A stretch of 16,536 nucleotides of DNA from Leptolinea sp. UBA5203 (GTDB lineage: Bacteria > Chloroflexota > Anaerolineae > Anaerolineales > Anaerolineaceae), in the NCBI GenBank assembly GCA_002412765.1, contig DHVR01000006.1:1-16536 (forward strand), read 5' to 3'. The notes beneath the pieces are model-generated. The model did not search any database, was not told the DNA's origin, and saw nothing but the letters and a program-made list of their open reading frames with translations. The stretch's first letter is position 1. The number at the start of each line of letters is the position of its first letter. The translations under genes and the position numbers were made by a program. Below are positions 1 to 7,347 of the stretch, one piece after another.

Positions 1-115
1 ACAAAAACTGGCACTTACAGTGTGAATTCATGAAGCAACAGGTAAACTATTAAATTGTTTTGTAAGATTATTGTAGCAGTTATCGTCTAATCAATAAACT
101 TTTGGAGGTAATAAA

Positions 116-643
116 ATGAACACACTGACCCGATTCAGAAAAGATAAAGATGAATTCTATAAAAATGATCAGCACAGCCCATTAACGCATGAGCAAAAAC
201 ATGTTTTTGCAGGTCTAAATTATTTTCCGGAAAATCCGGATTTGAAATTGGAAGTGACGGTTGAAGAGTTTCCAGAGAAACAAACGATCATCATGCAAAC
301 ATCAACCGGTTCCATCCAGGAATACCAGCGCTTTGGTCGCTTTCATTTCAGTGTTGATGGCCAGCAGGCAGCGTTAACCATTTACGAAAATGATCACGAA
401 TATTTCCTGCCCTTTGCTGATGCATTGGCAGGGAAGGAAACTTATGGCGCTGGACGATATCTGGAACCAAATAGAGTCCATAACGGAAAATTTTTAATTG
501 ATTTCAACTACGCCTATAATCCTTACTGTGCATATAATCCACGCTGGTCGTGCCCGATACCCCCTGCAGAAAATCGGATTAAAGTACCGATTCGTGCCGG
601 AGAAAAATTATTTAATTTAATTGATGAACGAAGTAACAATTGA
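116..643 (+). CDS. DUF1684 family protein
   Basis: Complete 175-residue protein. The C-terminal half carries the hallmark of the DUF1684 family: an F-x-D-x5-G-x2-TYGAGRYL stretch at about residues 100-116, then the conserved block DFNYAYNPYCAYNPRW at 129-144, followed by SCPIPPAEN and an IRAGE motif near 160. No signal peptide or membrane helix is visible, so it is probably cytoplasmic. The family's biochemical role is not known to me, and this is a short form without extra N-terminal domains. A strong ribosome binding site (GGAGGT, 104-109) sits 6 nt before the ATG and decides the start. A small membrane-protein gene follows after a short gap and shares the terminator downstream of it, so the two are probably cotranscribed. 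The family call is confident; function is unknown. Confidence 0.88.
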   Translation: MNTLTRFRKDKDEFYKNDQHSPLTHEQKHVFAGLNYFPENPDLKLEVTVEEFPEKQTIIMQTSTGSIQEYQRFGRFHFSVDGQQAALTIYENDHEYFLPFADALAGKETYGAGRYLEPNRVHNGKFLIDFNYAYNPYCAYNPRWSCPIPPAENRIKVPIRAGEKLFNLIDERSNN

Positions 644-717
644 TTCGTAAGAAAAATACAATGGTCATCGTCAAAGAAGCATCGAATAAAAAACCTGTTG
701 TTAATAAGGAGAAAATA

Positions 718-1164
718 ATGTCTGCAAATGTTGTCTCAGTTGAACAAAAACAAATTATGAAATATGTTGTCAATGGTGTGATTGGTGGTCTGGTAGGGGG
801 CGTTGTCTTCGGGATGATGATGGCGATGATGGGTATGTTACCCATGGTGGCTATGCTGGTTGGATCACAATCCCCAATCGTTGGCGTTCTCGTGCACATG
901 GTTATCAGTGGAGCCATTGGGTTCGCTTATGGTTTGGTACTATTCCTGACAAACTTTGAATTCAGTGTTGGGTTTGCAATTATCTCAGGCATGCTGAATG
1001 GTGTTATCTGGTGGGTGCTTGGTGCATTGATCCTGATGCCTCTGGGCCTGGGAATGACCGAGATGGTCTTCAAAATTGGCACTGACCAATGGTTCAGCCT
1101 GATGGGACATGTGATTTATGGTGTGGTCGCCGGTTTGGTTTTCCGTAGCCTGATGAAAAAATAA
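718..1164 (+). CDS. Small integral membrane protein of unknown function
   Basis: About 148 residues when started at the ATG at 718, which has a perfect AAGGAG (706-711) six bases upstream. The frame is open back to a TTG at 640 that overlaps the DUF1684 stop, but neither that codon nor the ATG at 661 has a ribosome binding site. The protein is dominated by four hydrophobic segments: a glycine/methionine-rich hairpin (GGLVGGVVFGMMMAMMG), a second pair around VHMVISGAIGFAYGLVLFL and SGMLNGVIWWVLGALIL, and a final helix GHVIYGVVAGLVF. Small-residue spacing (G-x3-G) suggests tight helix packing. I do not recognise a named family. The context (downstream of DUF1684, upstream of a terminator) suggests a two-gene unit. 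Confidence 0.75.
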   Translation: MSANVVSVEQKQIMKYVVNGVIGGLVGGVVFGMMMAMMGMLPMVAMLVGSQSPIVGVLVHMVISGAIGFAYGLVLFLTNFEFSVGFAIISGMLNGVIWWVLGALILMPLGLGMTEMVFKIGTDQWFSLMGHVIYGVVAGLVFRSLMKK

Positions 1165-1198
1165 TAATCCCTTACGAACAAACCATTGAAGAAACAGG

Positions 1199-1228
1199 AG
1201 GAGATCTCAACAGATTTCCTTTTTTTTT
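1199..1228 (+). terminator. Rho-independent terminator after the DUF1684 / membrane protein unit
   Basis: AGGAGATC (1199-1206) pairs with GATTTCCT (1213-1220), with one G-U pair, around the six-base loop TCAACA. A run of T residues follows directly (1220-1228). It lies 35 bases after the membrane-protein stop codon. Confidence 0.8.
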
Positions 1229-1345
1229 CATAATTATTTCATTTCTTCGGTACATTTCGACAATAATACGTCGACAAACTTATCTGAATGTAAGAAATCA
1301 ATTGATATCATCGTCAAAGACAGAAGGTACGAAAATAAATTTATT

Positions 1346-1364
1346 GCCAGGGAATTTACCTGGC
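1346..1364. promoter_or_regulatory. Perfect 6-bp inverted repeat in the leader of the toast-rack lipoprotein gene
   Basis: GCCAGG (1346-1351) and CCTGGC (1359-1364) flank a seven-base AT-rich spacer, 27 bases before the ATG of the lipoprotein gene and just ahead of its ribosome binding site. It could be a leader RNA hairpin or a dimeric repressor operator. There is no T run, so it is not an ordinary terminator. The rest of 1229-1390 is AT-rich and holds no gene; a smaller TCGAC/GTCGA inverted repeat lies near 1257-1274. Confidence 0.35.
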
Positions 1365-1390
1365 CTATGAATCAAGGAAGAAGATGAATT

Positions 1391-2227
1391 ATGACAATGA
1401 AACCATTCAGAAAGATTTTATATTTTATACCAATAATGATTGTAATGGCAGGTTGCGGAGTAAAAACCAGTACTACCAAACAATTTTCAATTCAAGAAAA
1501 CTTCACTAATACAAACCCGGCAGAAATTAATTTAGTCATGGGTGGAGGTAATTTGCAGGTGTCAGCCAGTGATGAAAATGGTATTACAGGATTGATTGAA
1601 AACAATACTGAAAATTGGCAGCCGGATATTGTTGAGGATAATCAACAGATATCGATATCACAGGCTGGAATATCGAAATTTTCTACCATTCCCTCACAGA
1701 AATTTGTCAACAATTGGAATCTGAAATTGAATGGAGACCCTCTGGATTTGTTCATTGAGGGAAGGGCTTATGAAGGCATGATTGATCTGACCGATATCAA
1801 CCTGAGAAGCTTCAGATTTTTGGATTCCGTCAGTGAAACAGAAGTCATTTTCAACAAGCCGAATCCTGTGAAAATGGAAACATTTGAGATTGGATCAGCC
1901 GGATCAAACTTATCCCTTTCAGGATTATCCAACGCGAATTTTGAACAATTGAATTTTCGGGGAGCGGGTGGAAGATATACACTTGATTTTTCAGGTGCGT
2001 TACAACAGGATGCCCAGGTAACGATTATTTCCGGTCTGGGTTTTATCCGAGTGGAAATTCCAGAGGCTATTCCAGCAACAGTAACAGTAAATGGAATTGT
2101 GAGGGGATTAATTGTTGAAGGACCTTGGGAGACAGATCAAAATGTTTATAAAAATTCTGGTTCAGGATACCAATTGTTTGTAGATGTCAACATGGATATG
2201 GGCACACTGGAACTGATATTAAAGTAA
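1391..2227 (+). CDS. Toast-rack / DUF2154-like lipoprotein
   Basis: A 278-residue exported lipoprotein. A basic N-terminus and hydrophobic stretch end in the lipobox VMAGC, with the lipidated cysteine at residue 22. The mature part begins with a segment typical of the toast-rack N-terminal family (INLVMGGGNLQVSA, about 47-60, followed by a polar beta-rich region). It continues with repeated short beta strands resembling the DUF4097/DUF2154 beta-solenoid fold and ends in VDVNMDMGTLELILK. Related domains occur in cell-envelope stress proteins such as LiaF and PspC neighbours, so an envelope-sensing or structural role is plausible but not shown. An AAGGAAG ribosome binding site (1374-1380) serves the ATG at 1391; the ATG at 1397 is also possible and changes only two residues. 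Confidence 0.72.
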   Translation: MTMKPFRKILYFIPIMIVMAGCGVKTSTTKQFSIQENFTNTNPAEINLVMGGGNLQVSASDENGITGLIENNTENWQPDIVEDNQQISISQAGISKFSTIPSQKFVNNWNLKLNGDPLDLFIEGRAYEGMIDLTDINLRSFRFLDSVSETEVIFNKPNPVKMETFEIGSAGSNLSLSGLSNANFEQLNFRGAGGRYTLDFSGALQQDAQVTIISGLGFIRVEIPEAIPATVTVNGIVRGLIVEGPWETDQNVYKNSGSGYQLFVDVNMDMGTLELILK

Positions 2228-2296
2228 TTGTTATATTAGTCCATTTGTTGAGAAAATTTTTTTTGAGTAATTAAACCTTCTATCGGGAGTGGAACT

Positions 2297-2908
2297 ATGT
2301 TTGATCAGTACTTGAGAATTCCAAAAGAAAAGATTAGCGAACCTTTGGCCAGAGGGCCTTTGCAATCTATTTCGCCAAATGCCATTTCCATCGGTGCCAG
2401 TGTAGTAAGTGTGGGTGCCGGCGTGGCTGCCTGGCAGGGACAAAATGGATTGTCACTTGGTCTCTGGTATCTTAATCGTTTTTTAGATGGGCTGGATGGC
2501 ACCGTTGCTCGTGTTAATCAAAAGCAAAGCGATTTTGGCGGTTATCTTGACATCGTATTGGATATGGTCGCCTATGTAAGCATTCCGCTTGGATTAGCTT
2601 TTGCATCACAGGACTTGACGGTATTCATTGCATTAACCTTTTTATTTGCCAGTTTTTATATCAATAGTGCTGCCTGGATGATGCTGGCCGCCAACCTTGA
2701 AAAAAGGAACCTGGGCGCTAAAATCCGCGGGGAACTTACTTCTGTCGCCATGCCAACAGCCATTATTGAAGGAGGAGAAGCAGTCATCATTTATTCGTTA
2801 TTTCTCATTTTTCCTGGTTGGTTACCCTATCTGTTTGTATTGTTAGCCATCCTGGTACTTTTATCAGCTGTTAAACAGGTGACCTGGGCATATCGGAACA
2901 TGGATTAA
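2297..2908 (+). CDS. CDP-alcohol phosphatidyltransferase family membrane enzyme (YnjF-like)
   Basis: A 203-residue polytopic membrane enzyme. It carries the complete catalytic signature of the family, DGx2ARx8Gx3Dx3D: D67, G68, A71, R72, G81, D85 and D89. These acidic residues bind the metal and the CDP-linked lipid donor. Enzymes of this family transfer a phosphatidyl group from CDP-diacylglycerol (or a related CDP-alcohol) to an alcohol acceptor; the acceptor cannot be told from sequence alone. Several hydrophobic helices follow the motif. GGGAG (2285-2289) lies 7 bases before the ATG. A VTT-domain protein follows 14 bases downstream and then a MerA-like oxidoreductase, so the three form one operon. 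E. coli YnjF is a comparable protein next to ynjBCD. The family call is firm; the YnjF link rests on context. Confidence 0.88.
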   Translation: MFDQYLRIPKEKISEPLARGPLQSISPNAISIGASVVSVGAGVAAWQGQNGLSLGLWYLNRFLDGLDGTVARVNQKQSDFGGYLDIVLDMVAYVSIPLGLAFASQDLTVFIALTFLFASFYINSAAWMMLAANLEKRNLGAKIRGELTSVAMPTAIIEGGEAVIIYSLFLIFPGWLPYLFVLLAILVLLSAVKQVTWAYRNMD

Positions 2909-2922
2909 AGGAAACTATCATA

Positions 2923-3633
2923 ATGAATTCAACAAACAAAATGCTTATTCTACCAATCTGGATTAAGAAAAATAGGACCAAAATTCTGGCATTCCTTTTC
3001 TGGTTGGGATTAATCGCCGGATATCAGGTTTATGCCTACAGCCAAAACTTAACTGCTGTTGAGGTCATGCAGCAATTATTAGGCTTGATGACCAACTCCT
3101 TGTGGGGGCCAGCTATTTATATAATTCTTTACGCCATTCGACCGTTGGTTATTTTTCCATCCACAATTTTGACACTGGCAGGAGGATTTCTCTTTGGCCC
3201 TGTGTTGGGTGTACTGTATACCATTATTGCCAGTAATACCTCAGCAACCATTGCCTATCTGGTTGGATATTATTTTGGTCAGGGAATTTTCAAGGAAAGC
3301 TCAAGCGATAACATCGTGCAACGCTATGCGGAGCGGATGCGTAAGAATAGCTTTGAAACTGTCATGATTATGCGCTTTCTGTTTTTGCCGTATGACCTGG
3401 TGAATTATCTGGCCGGGTTTTTACGTATACGCTGGCTGCCATTTATTACTGCAACCGCTTTAGGATCAATCCCTGGAACAATTGCCTTTATTTTGGCAGG
3501 TGCCTCCATTGAACAATTTGATGGTGGGGTTCCAAAACTTAATCCTGCCACATTAGCTGCATCCATTTTGATTTTTATTGGCAGCCTGGTTTTATCGCGA
3601 CTTTATAAAAAAAGAGAAGGAATAACAAAATGA
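2923..3633 (+). CDS. TVP38/TMEM64 (VTT / DedA-like) membrane protein
   Basis: A 236-residue membrane protein with the VTT (SNARE-associated) domain. An N-terminal helix (about 21-40) precedes a re-entrant region. The diagnostic segments are GGFLFGPVLG (87-96), RFLFLPYDLVNYLAG (151-165) and GSIPGT (181-186), followed by two C-terminal helices. VTT proteins are thought to act in lipid or small-solute movement across membranes, and E. coli YdjX and YdjZ belong here. The stop codon overlaps the start of the MerA-like gene (ATGA at 3630-3633), which implies translational coupling. In other bacteria VTT domains are found fused to such FAD oxidoreductases (recalled, not checked). AAAGGA lies upstream of the ATG with somewhat long spacing. 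Confidence 0.9.
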   Translation: MNSTNKMLILPIWIKKNRTKILAFLFWLGLIAGYQVYAYSQNLTAVEVMQQLLGLMTNSLWGPAIYIILYAIRPLVIFPSTILTLAGGFLFGPVLGVLYTIIASNTSATIAYLVGYYFGQGIFKESSSDNIVQRYAERMRKNSFETVMIMRFLFLPYDLVNYLAGFLRIRWLPFITATALGSIPGTIAFILAGASIEQFDGGVPKLNPATLAASILIFIGSLVLSRLYKKREGITK

Positions 3634-5036
3634 AAACAGAGCATTCCAACCATGTAGTCATTGGTGCCGGTTCTGGAGGTATCACTGTTGCAATTGGGTT
3701 GGCGAATCTTGGAAAACGGGTAGCTTTGATCGAAAGCCTGCATGTGGGTGGTGATTGTACCAATGTGGGTTGTGTACCATCGAAGACTTTAATCCACCTG
3801 GCTAAAAAATACCGACCTGGAGATGATGTTAACCAAGTTCTGGCTGAGGTAACCAGAAAACGCAATCAATTGCGCGACAAAGAAACCACAGAAATGCAGC
3901 ATTATCCGAATATTGATTTCATCCAGGGGCATGCAAGATTCAATAACCCAAAAGAGCTTGAAGTGACGGTCCCAGATGGCGACAAACGACTGATCAGTGC
4001 GGATCATATTGTCATTGCCACCGGAGCACGCCCGCGACTCCTTGACATTCCTGGCTTACCCGAGGAGAGAACATTGACGAATGAATCATTATTTGATATC
4101 TCTCAACTGCCCCGTCATCTGGTTATTATGGGTGCTGGTATTATTGCGGTCGAAATGGCCTTTGCCTTTCAAAAATTAGGTTCGCGGGTTACATTGATTG
4201 CACTGGATGAGCATGTTTTACCAACCTACCCTCCTGAGGTCGCGGAGGCCATGCAGCCCGAGCTGGAAAAACGCGGGATTAATGTGCATCTAAAAGCCAC
4301 CAGTGATCATTATGAAGAAGAATCAAAAACACTTTTTGCCAGGCGTCAGGATGAGCTTTTCCCGATTCAGGATGTGGATCAAGTATTGATAGCCATTGGG
4401 CGGGTACGCAACATCGATCAATTGGATCTCGAAAAAGCTGGCATTGCTTACGATCGTAATGGCATTCAGGTAGATGGTTTTGGACGCACCAATGTAAAAG
4501 GTGTATACGCCATTGGTGATGTAACCCCAACCTCTGCATTTACCCACTCAGCCAACGCACAGGGACGCCGTGTGGTTCAAAAGATATTATTTCCCTATCT
4601 GCCAGCTTCAAAAAAGGAACCACTCTTCCCGACTTCCACCTACAGCGATCCTGAAATTGCAACGGTCGGTCTGACCCGCAAACAAATCGAAGAAAAATGT
4701 CACCCTAATCTGATTATGCATTTACGCTTTGACCTGAAAGATTTGGACCGGGGTTATACCGATGATATTCAAAATGGTTTTATTCTGGTCGATGTTGTGC
4801 GCTTAACCGGAACGATCCTCGGCGCTACCATTGTTGCTCCGCATGCTTCCGAAATGATCTCATTCTTCACCCTGGCAATCAACCAGCGCATATCGATGTA
4901 CAAATTATACCGGCAGGTTTATCCCTACCCAACATTCTCCAATGGAATCCAAAAAATTGCAGATGCTTTTATGCGCGAAACTTTGCCTAATATGCTACGA
5001 GAAATCAAAACATATCTTCGCTATCGAATTTCTTGA
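3630..5036 (+). CDS. MerA-like FAD-dependent pyridine nucleotide-disulfide oxidoreductase
   Basis: A 468-residue flavoprotein. It has an N-terminal FAD dinucleotide fold (GAGSGG near residue 12) and a redox-active disulfide in GGDCTNVGCVPSKT (C43 and C48). An ATGARP segment lies near 130, an NAD(P)-binding fold near 168 (GAGIIAVE), a second FAD motif near 292 (VYAIGDV) and a C-terminal dimerisation domain. The catalytic His-Glu pair of glutathione reductase or lipoamide dehydrogenase is replaced (YPTFSN), as at the His position of MerA. It lacks both the N-terminal metal-binding domain and the C-terminal Cys-Cys pair of true mercuric reductase, so reduction of mercury is unlikely. The start overlaps the VTT gene by four bases. 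The partner substrate is unknown; a thiol, quinone or oxyanion role linked to the VTT protein is possible. Confidence 0.88.
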   Translation: MKTEHSNHVVIGAGSGGITVAIGLANLGKRVALIESLHVGGDCTNVGCVPSKTLIHLAKKYRPGDDVNQVLAEVTRKRNQLRDKETTEMQHYPNIDFIQGHARFNNPKELEVTVPDGDKRLISADHIVIATGARPRLLDIPGLPEERTLTNESLFDISQLPRHLVIMGAGIIAVEMAFAFQKLGSRVTLIALDEHVLPTYPPEVAEAMQPELEKRGINVHLKATSDHYEEESKTLFARRQDELFPIQDVDQVLIAIGRVRNIDQLDLEKAGIAYDRNGIQVDGFGRTNVKGVYAIGDVTPTSAFTHSANAQGRRVVQKILFPYLPASKKEPLFPTSTYSDPEIATVGLTRKQIEEKCHPNLIMHLRFDLKDLDRGYTDDIQNGFILVDVVRLTGTILGATIVAPHASEMISFFTLAINQRISMYKLYRQVYPYPTFSNGIQKIADAFMRETLPNMLREIKTYLRYRIS

Positions 5037-5041
5037 TAGCG
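5019..5041. other. Hairpin spanning the oxidoreductase stop codon
   Basis: CGCTATC (5019-5025) pairs with GATAGCG (5035-5041) around a nine-base loop, and the TGA stop (5034-5036) lies within it. No T run follows, so it is not a standard terminator. A second, weaker inverted repeat GTAAGA/TCTTAC lies at 5044-5073. These may stabilise or process the transcript end ahead of the ABC operon. Confidence 0.4.
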
Positions 5042-5087
5042 AGGTAAGAATACCAGCAGAGTCGTCGTCTTACATAGGGAAAAAAGT

Positions 5088-5172
5088 ATCATCTCAATAA
5101 TTAGCGGTAGGGTGTTTTTGGCGTGCAGGTGCACGCCAAAAACACCCGCTTACCACGATTAATTGAAATGAT
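5088..5172. repeat. Palindromic MITE/REP-like element, copy 1
   Basis: An 85-bp element with terminal inverted repeats (ATCATCTCAAT at the left end, ATTGAAATGAT at the right) and a perfect 17-bp central stem: GGGTGTTTTTGGCGTGC (5110-5126) against its complement (5131-5147), loop AGGT. A second copy in the same orientation lies at 10727-10809 and matches across nearly the whole length. The outer match here extends one or two bases further (GTATCAT/ATGATAC, 5086-5174). It encodes no protein and has no T tract. It sits between the MerA-like gene and the ABC operon, 28 bases before the lipoprotein start. Most likely it is a non-autonomous palindromic repeat mobilised by a transposase encoded elsewhere; it may also act as an RNA hairpin. 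Confidence 0.88.
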
Positions 5173-5200
5173 ACGGAAAAAAATTAAAAAAAGGAATGAT

Positions 5201-6460
5201 ATGAAAAAAATAATTGCAATCTTGATACTTTTTACAGTCCTATTGAGCGCCTGCAATGTTGCCGGTAATAATACTCAAACATCTCCCACAACTTACGACA
5301 TCAATGATTGGGATAGTGTCGTTGCAGCAGCCAAAGGACAAACCGTCAATTGGTATCTCTGGGGTGGATCTGAATCCATCAATAATTACGTTGATAGCTT
5401 TTATGGGAAAGCTTTAAAAGAACGTTATGATATCACCCTGAACAGAGTGCCCGTTGCTGACACTGTCGACGCGGTCAATCAGGTGCTCAGTGAAAAACAA
5501 GCCGGTAAAGATCCGGGTGTTGTCGATCTGATCTGGATCAACGGGGAAAATTTTACCACGCTGAAACAAGCCAATCTCCTTTTACCTGCCTGGGCTGACA
5601 AATTGCCAAATAGCCGTCTGGTAAATTGGGATAACCCGGCCATTAATCGTGACTTTGGCACCCCGGTTGACTTTCAGGAAAGCCCCTGGTCATCTGCACA
5701 GTTCCAATTGATTTATGATTCTGCACGTATGCAGCCCGAAGACTTACCACGTTCTTATGCTGAATTGAAAGATTGGGTTGTTGAAAATCCGGGTCGTTTT
5801 ACCTATATTGCCCCAGGTCCTGGAGGATTCCAGGGAACCCGCTTTGCAAAAGGCGCTTTATATGAGCTCAGTGGCAACGTGGAACAATGGGGAAGATTTG
5901 ATCAGGCAATCTGGAATGAATATTCTCCACTCTTGTGGGATTATTTCAATGAAATCAAGCCCTATTTGTGGCGTCAGGGTGAGACCTATCCCAAAGATGA
6001 AAACGAATTACACAGTTTATTTGCCAACCAGGAAGTAGATTTCAGCATCACGCAAGCAATCGTTGGTGCTGGAGCATTAATTGAACAAGGTCTCGTCCCG
6101 GAAACCGCACGTGCATTTGTCTTCGACAACTACATGATTGGCGATTTTAATTATGTTGGGATACCTTTGAATGCACCCAGTAAAGCGGCCGCATTGGTTC
6201 TGGCAAACTTGATTCTTGATCCGGAATTTCAGGCAGCTCAGGTCTTACCCGAGAATGGATTTGGACTTGGGTTTGGCATTGATATCAATCGCGTCACCGA
6301 TTCGGCAGCACTGACAAAATTACAGGAAGCCTCACAAAAATTGGGTAACGCCGCAACACCGCCTTCAGACCTGGCAAAAGCATTGGTGGGTGACACCGCT
6401 GCTGAATACCAGAGTTTAGTTGAAGAAGGTTGGCGTCAGTTTGTTTTGTTAGCTCAATAA
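5201..6460 (+). CDS. YnjB-like ABC transporter substrate-binding lipoprotein
   Basis: About 419 residues from the ATG at 5201, which has AAGGAA (5191-5196) just upstream and gives a proper lipoprotein signal ending in LLSAC (C18). The frame is open back to a GTG at 5123, but that start lies inside the palindromic element and would bury the signal peptide. The mature protein opens with WDSVVAAAKGQTVNWYLWGG (37-56) and contains VDLIWINGENFTTLKQANLL (108-127). Both blocks match what I recall of E. coli YnjB, a periplasmic binding protein of the iron/thiamine/polyamine-like cluster. The protein binds an unidentified solute outside the cell and delivers it to the two permeases encoded directly downstream. 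The first permease begins two bases after this stop. Confidence 0.87.
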   Translation: MKKIIAILILFTVLLSACNVAGNNTQTSPTTYDINDWDSVVAAAKGQTVNWYLWGGSESINNYVDSFYGKALKERYDITLNRVPVADTVDAVNQVLSEKQAGKDPGVVDLIWINGENFTTLKQANLLLPAWADKLPNSRLVNWDNPAINRDFGTPVDFQESPWSSAQFQLIYDSARMQPEDLPRSYAELKDWVVENPGRFTYIAPGPGGFQGTRFAKGALYELSGNVEQWGRFDQAIWNEYSPLLWDYFNEIKPYLWRQGETYPKDENELHSLFANQEVDFSITQAIVGAGALIEQGLVPETARAFVFDNYMIGDFNYVGIPLNAPSKAAALVLANLILDPEFQAAQVLPENGFGLGFGIDINRVTDSAALTKLQEASQKLGNAATPPSDLAKALVGDTAAEYQSLVEEGWRQFVLLAQ

Positions 6461-6462
6461 TT

Positions 6463-7347
6463 ATGTTCAAACGACTGGATTTTTCTTCTCCATGGATAAA
6501 GTTGGCCCCAGCAATACTGGTAATCAGTCTGTTGTTTGGGGCCAGTATTCTATTCGGTTTGGCACAAAGTTTTGGATTAATGACCGGAACGGAGCAGGAA
6601 ACCATCAGTTTTGAGGCTTATCGAAATGTCTTTTCAGGCCAGGGACCCGCTGGGCGGGAATTTTGGTCATCCTTAGGATTTTCATTATGGGTTGCAACGG
6701 CTTCGACATTGCTCTCTGCCATCGGTGCATTGACAATAGCCATCTGGCTCAGTAATAACAAAGGTAAATCCCAGCAAACGGACACTTTGGCTTTGAACTG
6801 GAATCTGGCTTTTCCGCATTTGGTTTGGGCGATAGCGCTCTTACTATTTTTTTCCCAAAGTGGTTTATTAGCTCGATTTACAGCCTCTTTGGGGCTCATT
6901 CAGACGCCAGCTGATTTTCCAATCCTGGTAAAAGACCGTTCAGGTATTGGGATTATTCTGGATTATGTTACGAAAGAGATCCCCTTCCTGACGTTGATCG
7001 TACTGGCAGTATTGCGCTCACAGGCAGAAAATCTGGATATTGTTGCTGAAAATCTGGGCGCTTCACGCTGGCAAAGGTTGTGGTATATCACGATTCCCCA
7101 GGTATTGCCTTCACTTATGGCAGGTTCATTAATCATATTTGGGTTTGTTTTCAGTGCCTATGAAGTCCCAGCCATACTTGGCGTACGATACCCACGTATG
7201 TTGCCAGTTCTGGCACTGGACTTCTTCCTGAATCCGGATTTAAATAGCCGTGCAGAAGGAATGGTGATCAGCTTTGTGATTACATTGATTGTCATGATCG
7301 TAGCGATCATCAGTCTGCGGGGCGAGAAGGAGGGCACTCAGGAATGA
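6463..7347 (+). CDS. ABC transporter permease 1 (YnjC N-terminal-half-like)
   Basis: About 294 residues from the ATG at 6463, two bases after the binding-protein stop. The frame is open to a TTG at 6430, but the N-terminus MFKRLDFSSPWIKLAPA followed by a hydrophobic helix (about 15-35) is a normal permease start. It has six or so membrane helices and the inner-membrane permease EAA loop (VAENLGASRWQRLWYITIPQ, about 194-213), which docks on the ATPase. No ribosome binding site is obvious, so translation is probably coupled to the upstream gene. It ends inside the ATGA that starts permease 2. In E. coli YnjC, as I recall, both permease halves are one polypeptide; here they are two genes. Confidence 0.87.
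   Translation: MFKRLDFSSPWIKLAPAILVISLLFGASILFGLAQSFGLMTGTEQETISFEAYRNVFSGQGPAGREFWSSLGFSLWVATASTLLSAIGALTIAIWLSNNKGKSQQTDTLALNWNLAFPHLVWAIALLLFFSQSGLLARFTASLGLIQTPADFPILVKDRSGIGIILDYVTKEIPFLTLIVLAVLRSQAENLDIVAENLGASRWQRLWYITIPQVLPSLMAGSLIIFGFVFSAYEVPAILGVRYPRMLPVLALDFFLNPDLNSRAEGMVISFVITLIVMIVAIISLRGEKEGTQE

Noticed and set aside
1..115. C-terminal end of an upstream gene (frame 1 reads TKTGTYSVNS then stop at 31-33)
   Set aside because: Ten residues are too few to identify or to tell from chance; other frames also stay open briefly.
640..717. N-terminal extension of the small membrane protein from the TTG at 640
   Set aside because: It has no ribosome binding site and a polar lysine-rich extension, while the ATG at 718 has a textbook AAGGAG.
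2245..2273. A promoter for the phosphatidyltransferase operon (TTGTTG, 17 bases, TAATTA)
   Set aside because: The match to consensus is weak in an AT-rich stretch where such patterns arise easily.
3630..5036. Naming the oxidoreductase merA (mercuric reductase)
   Set aside because: It has no N-terminal metal-binding domain, no C-terminal vicinal cysteines and no mer operon partners; the same holds for the gene at 9295-10686.
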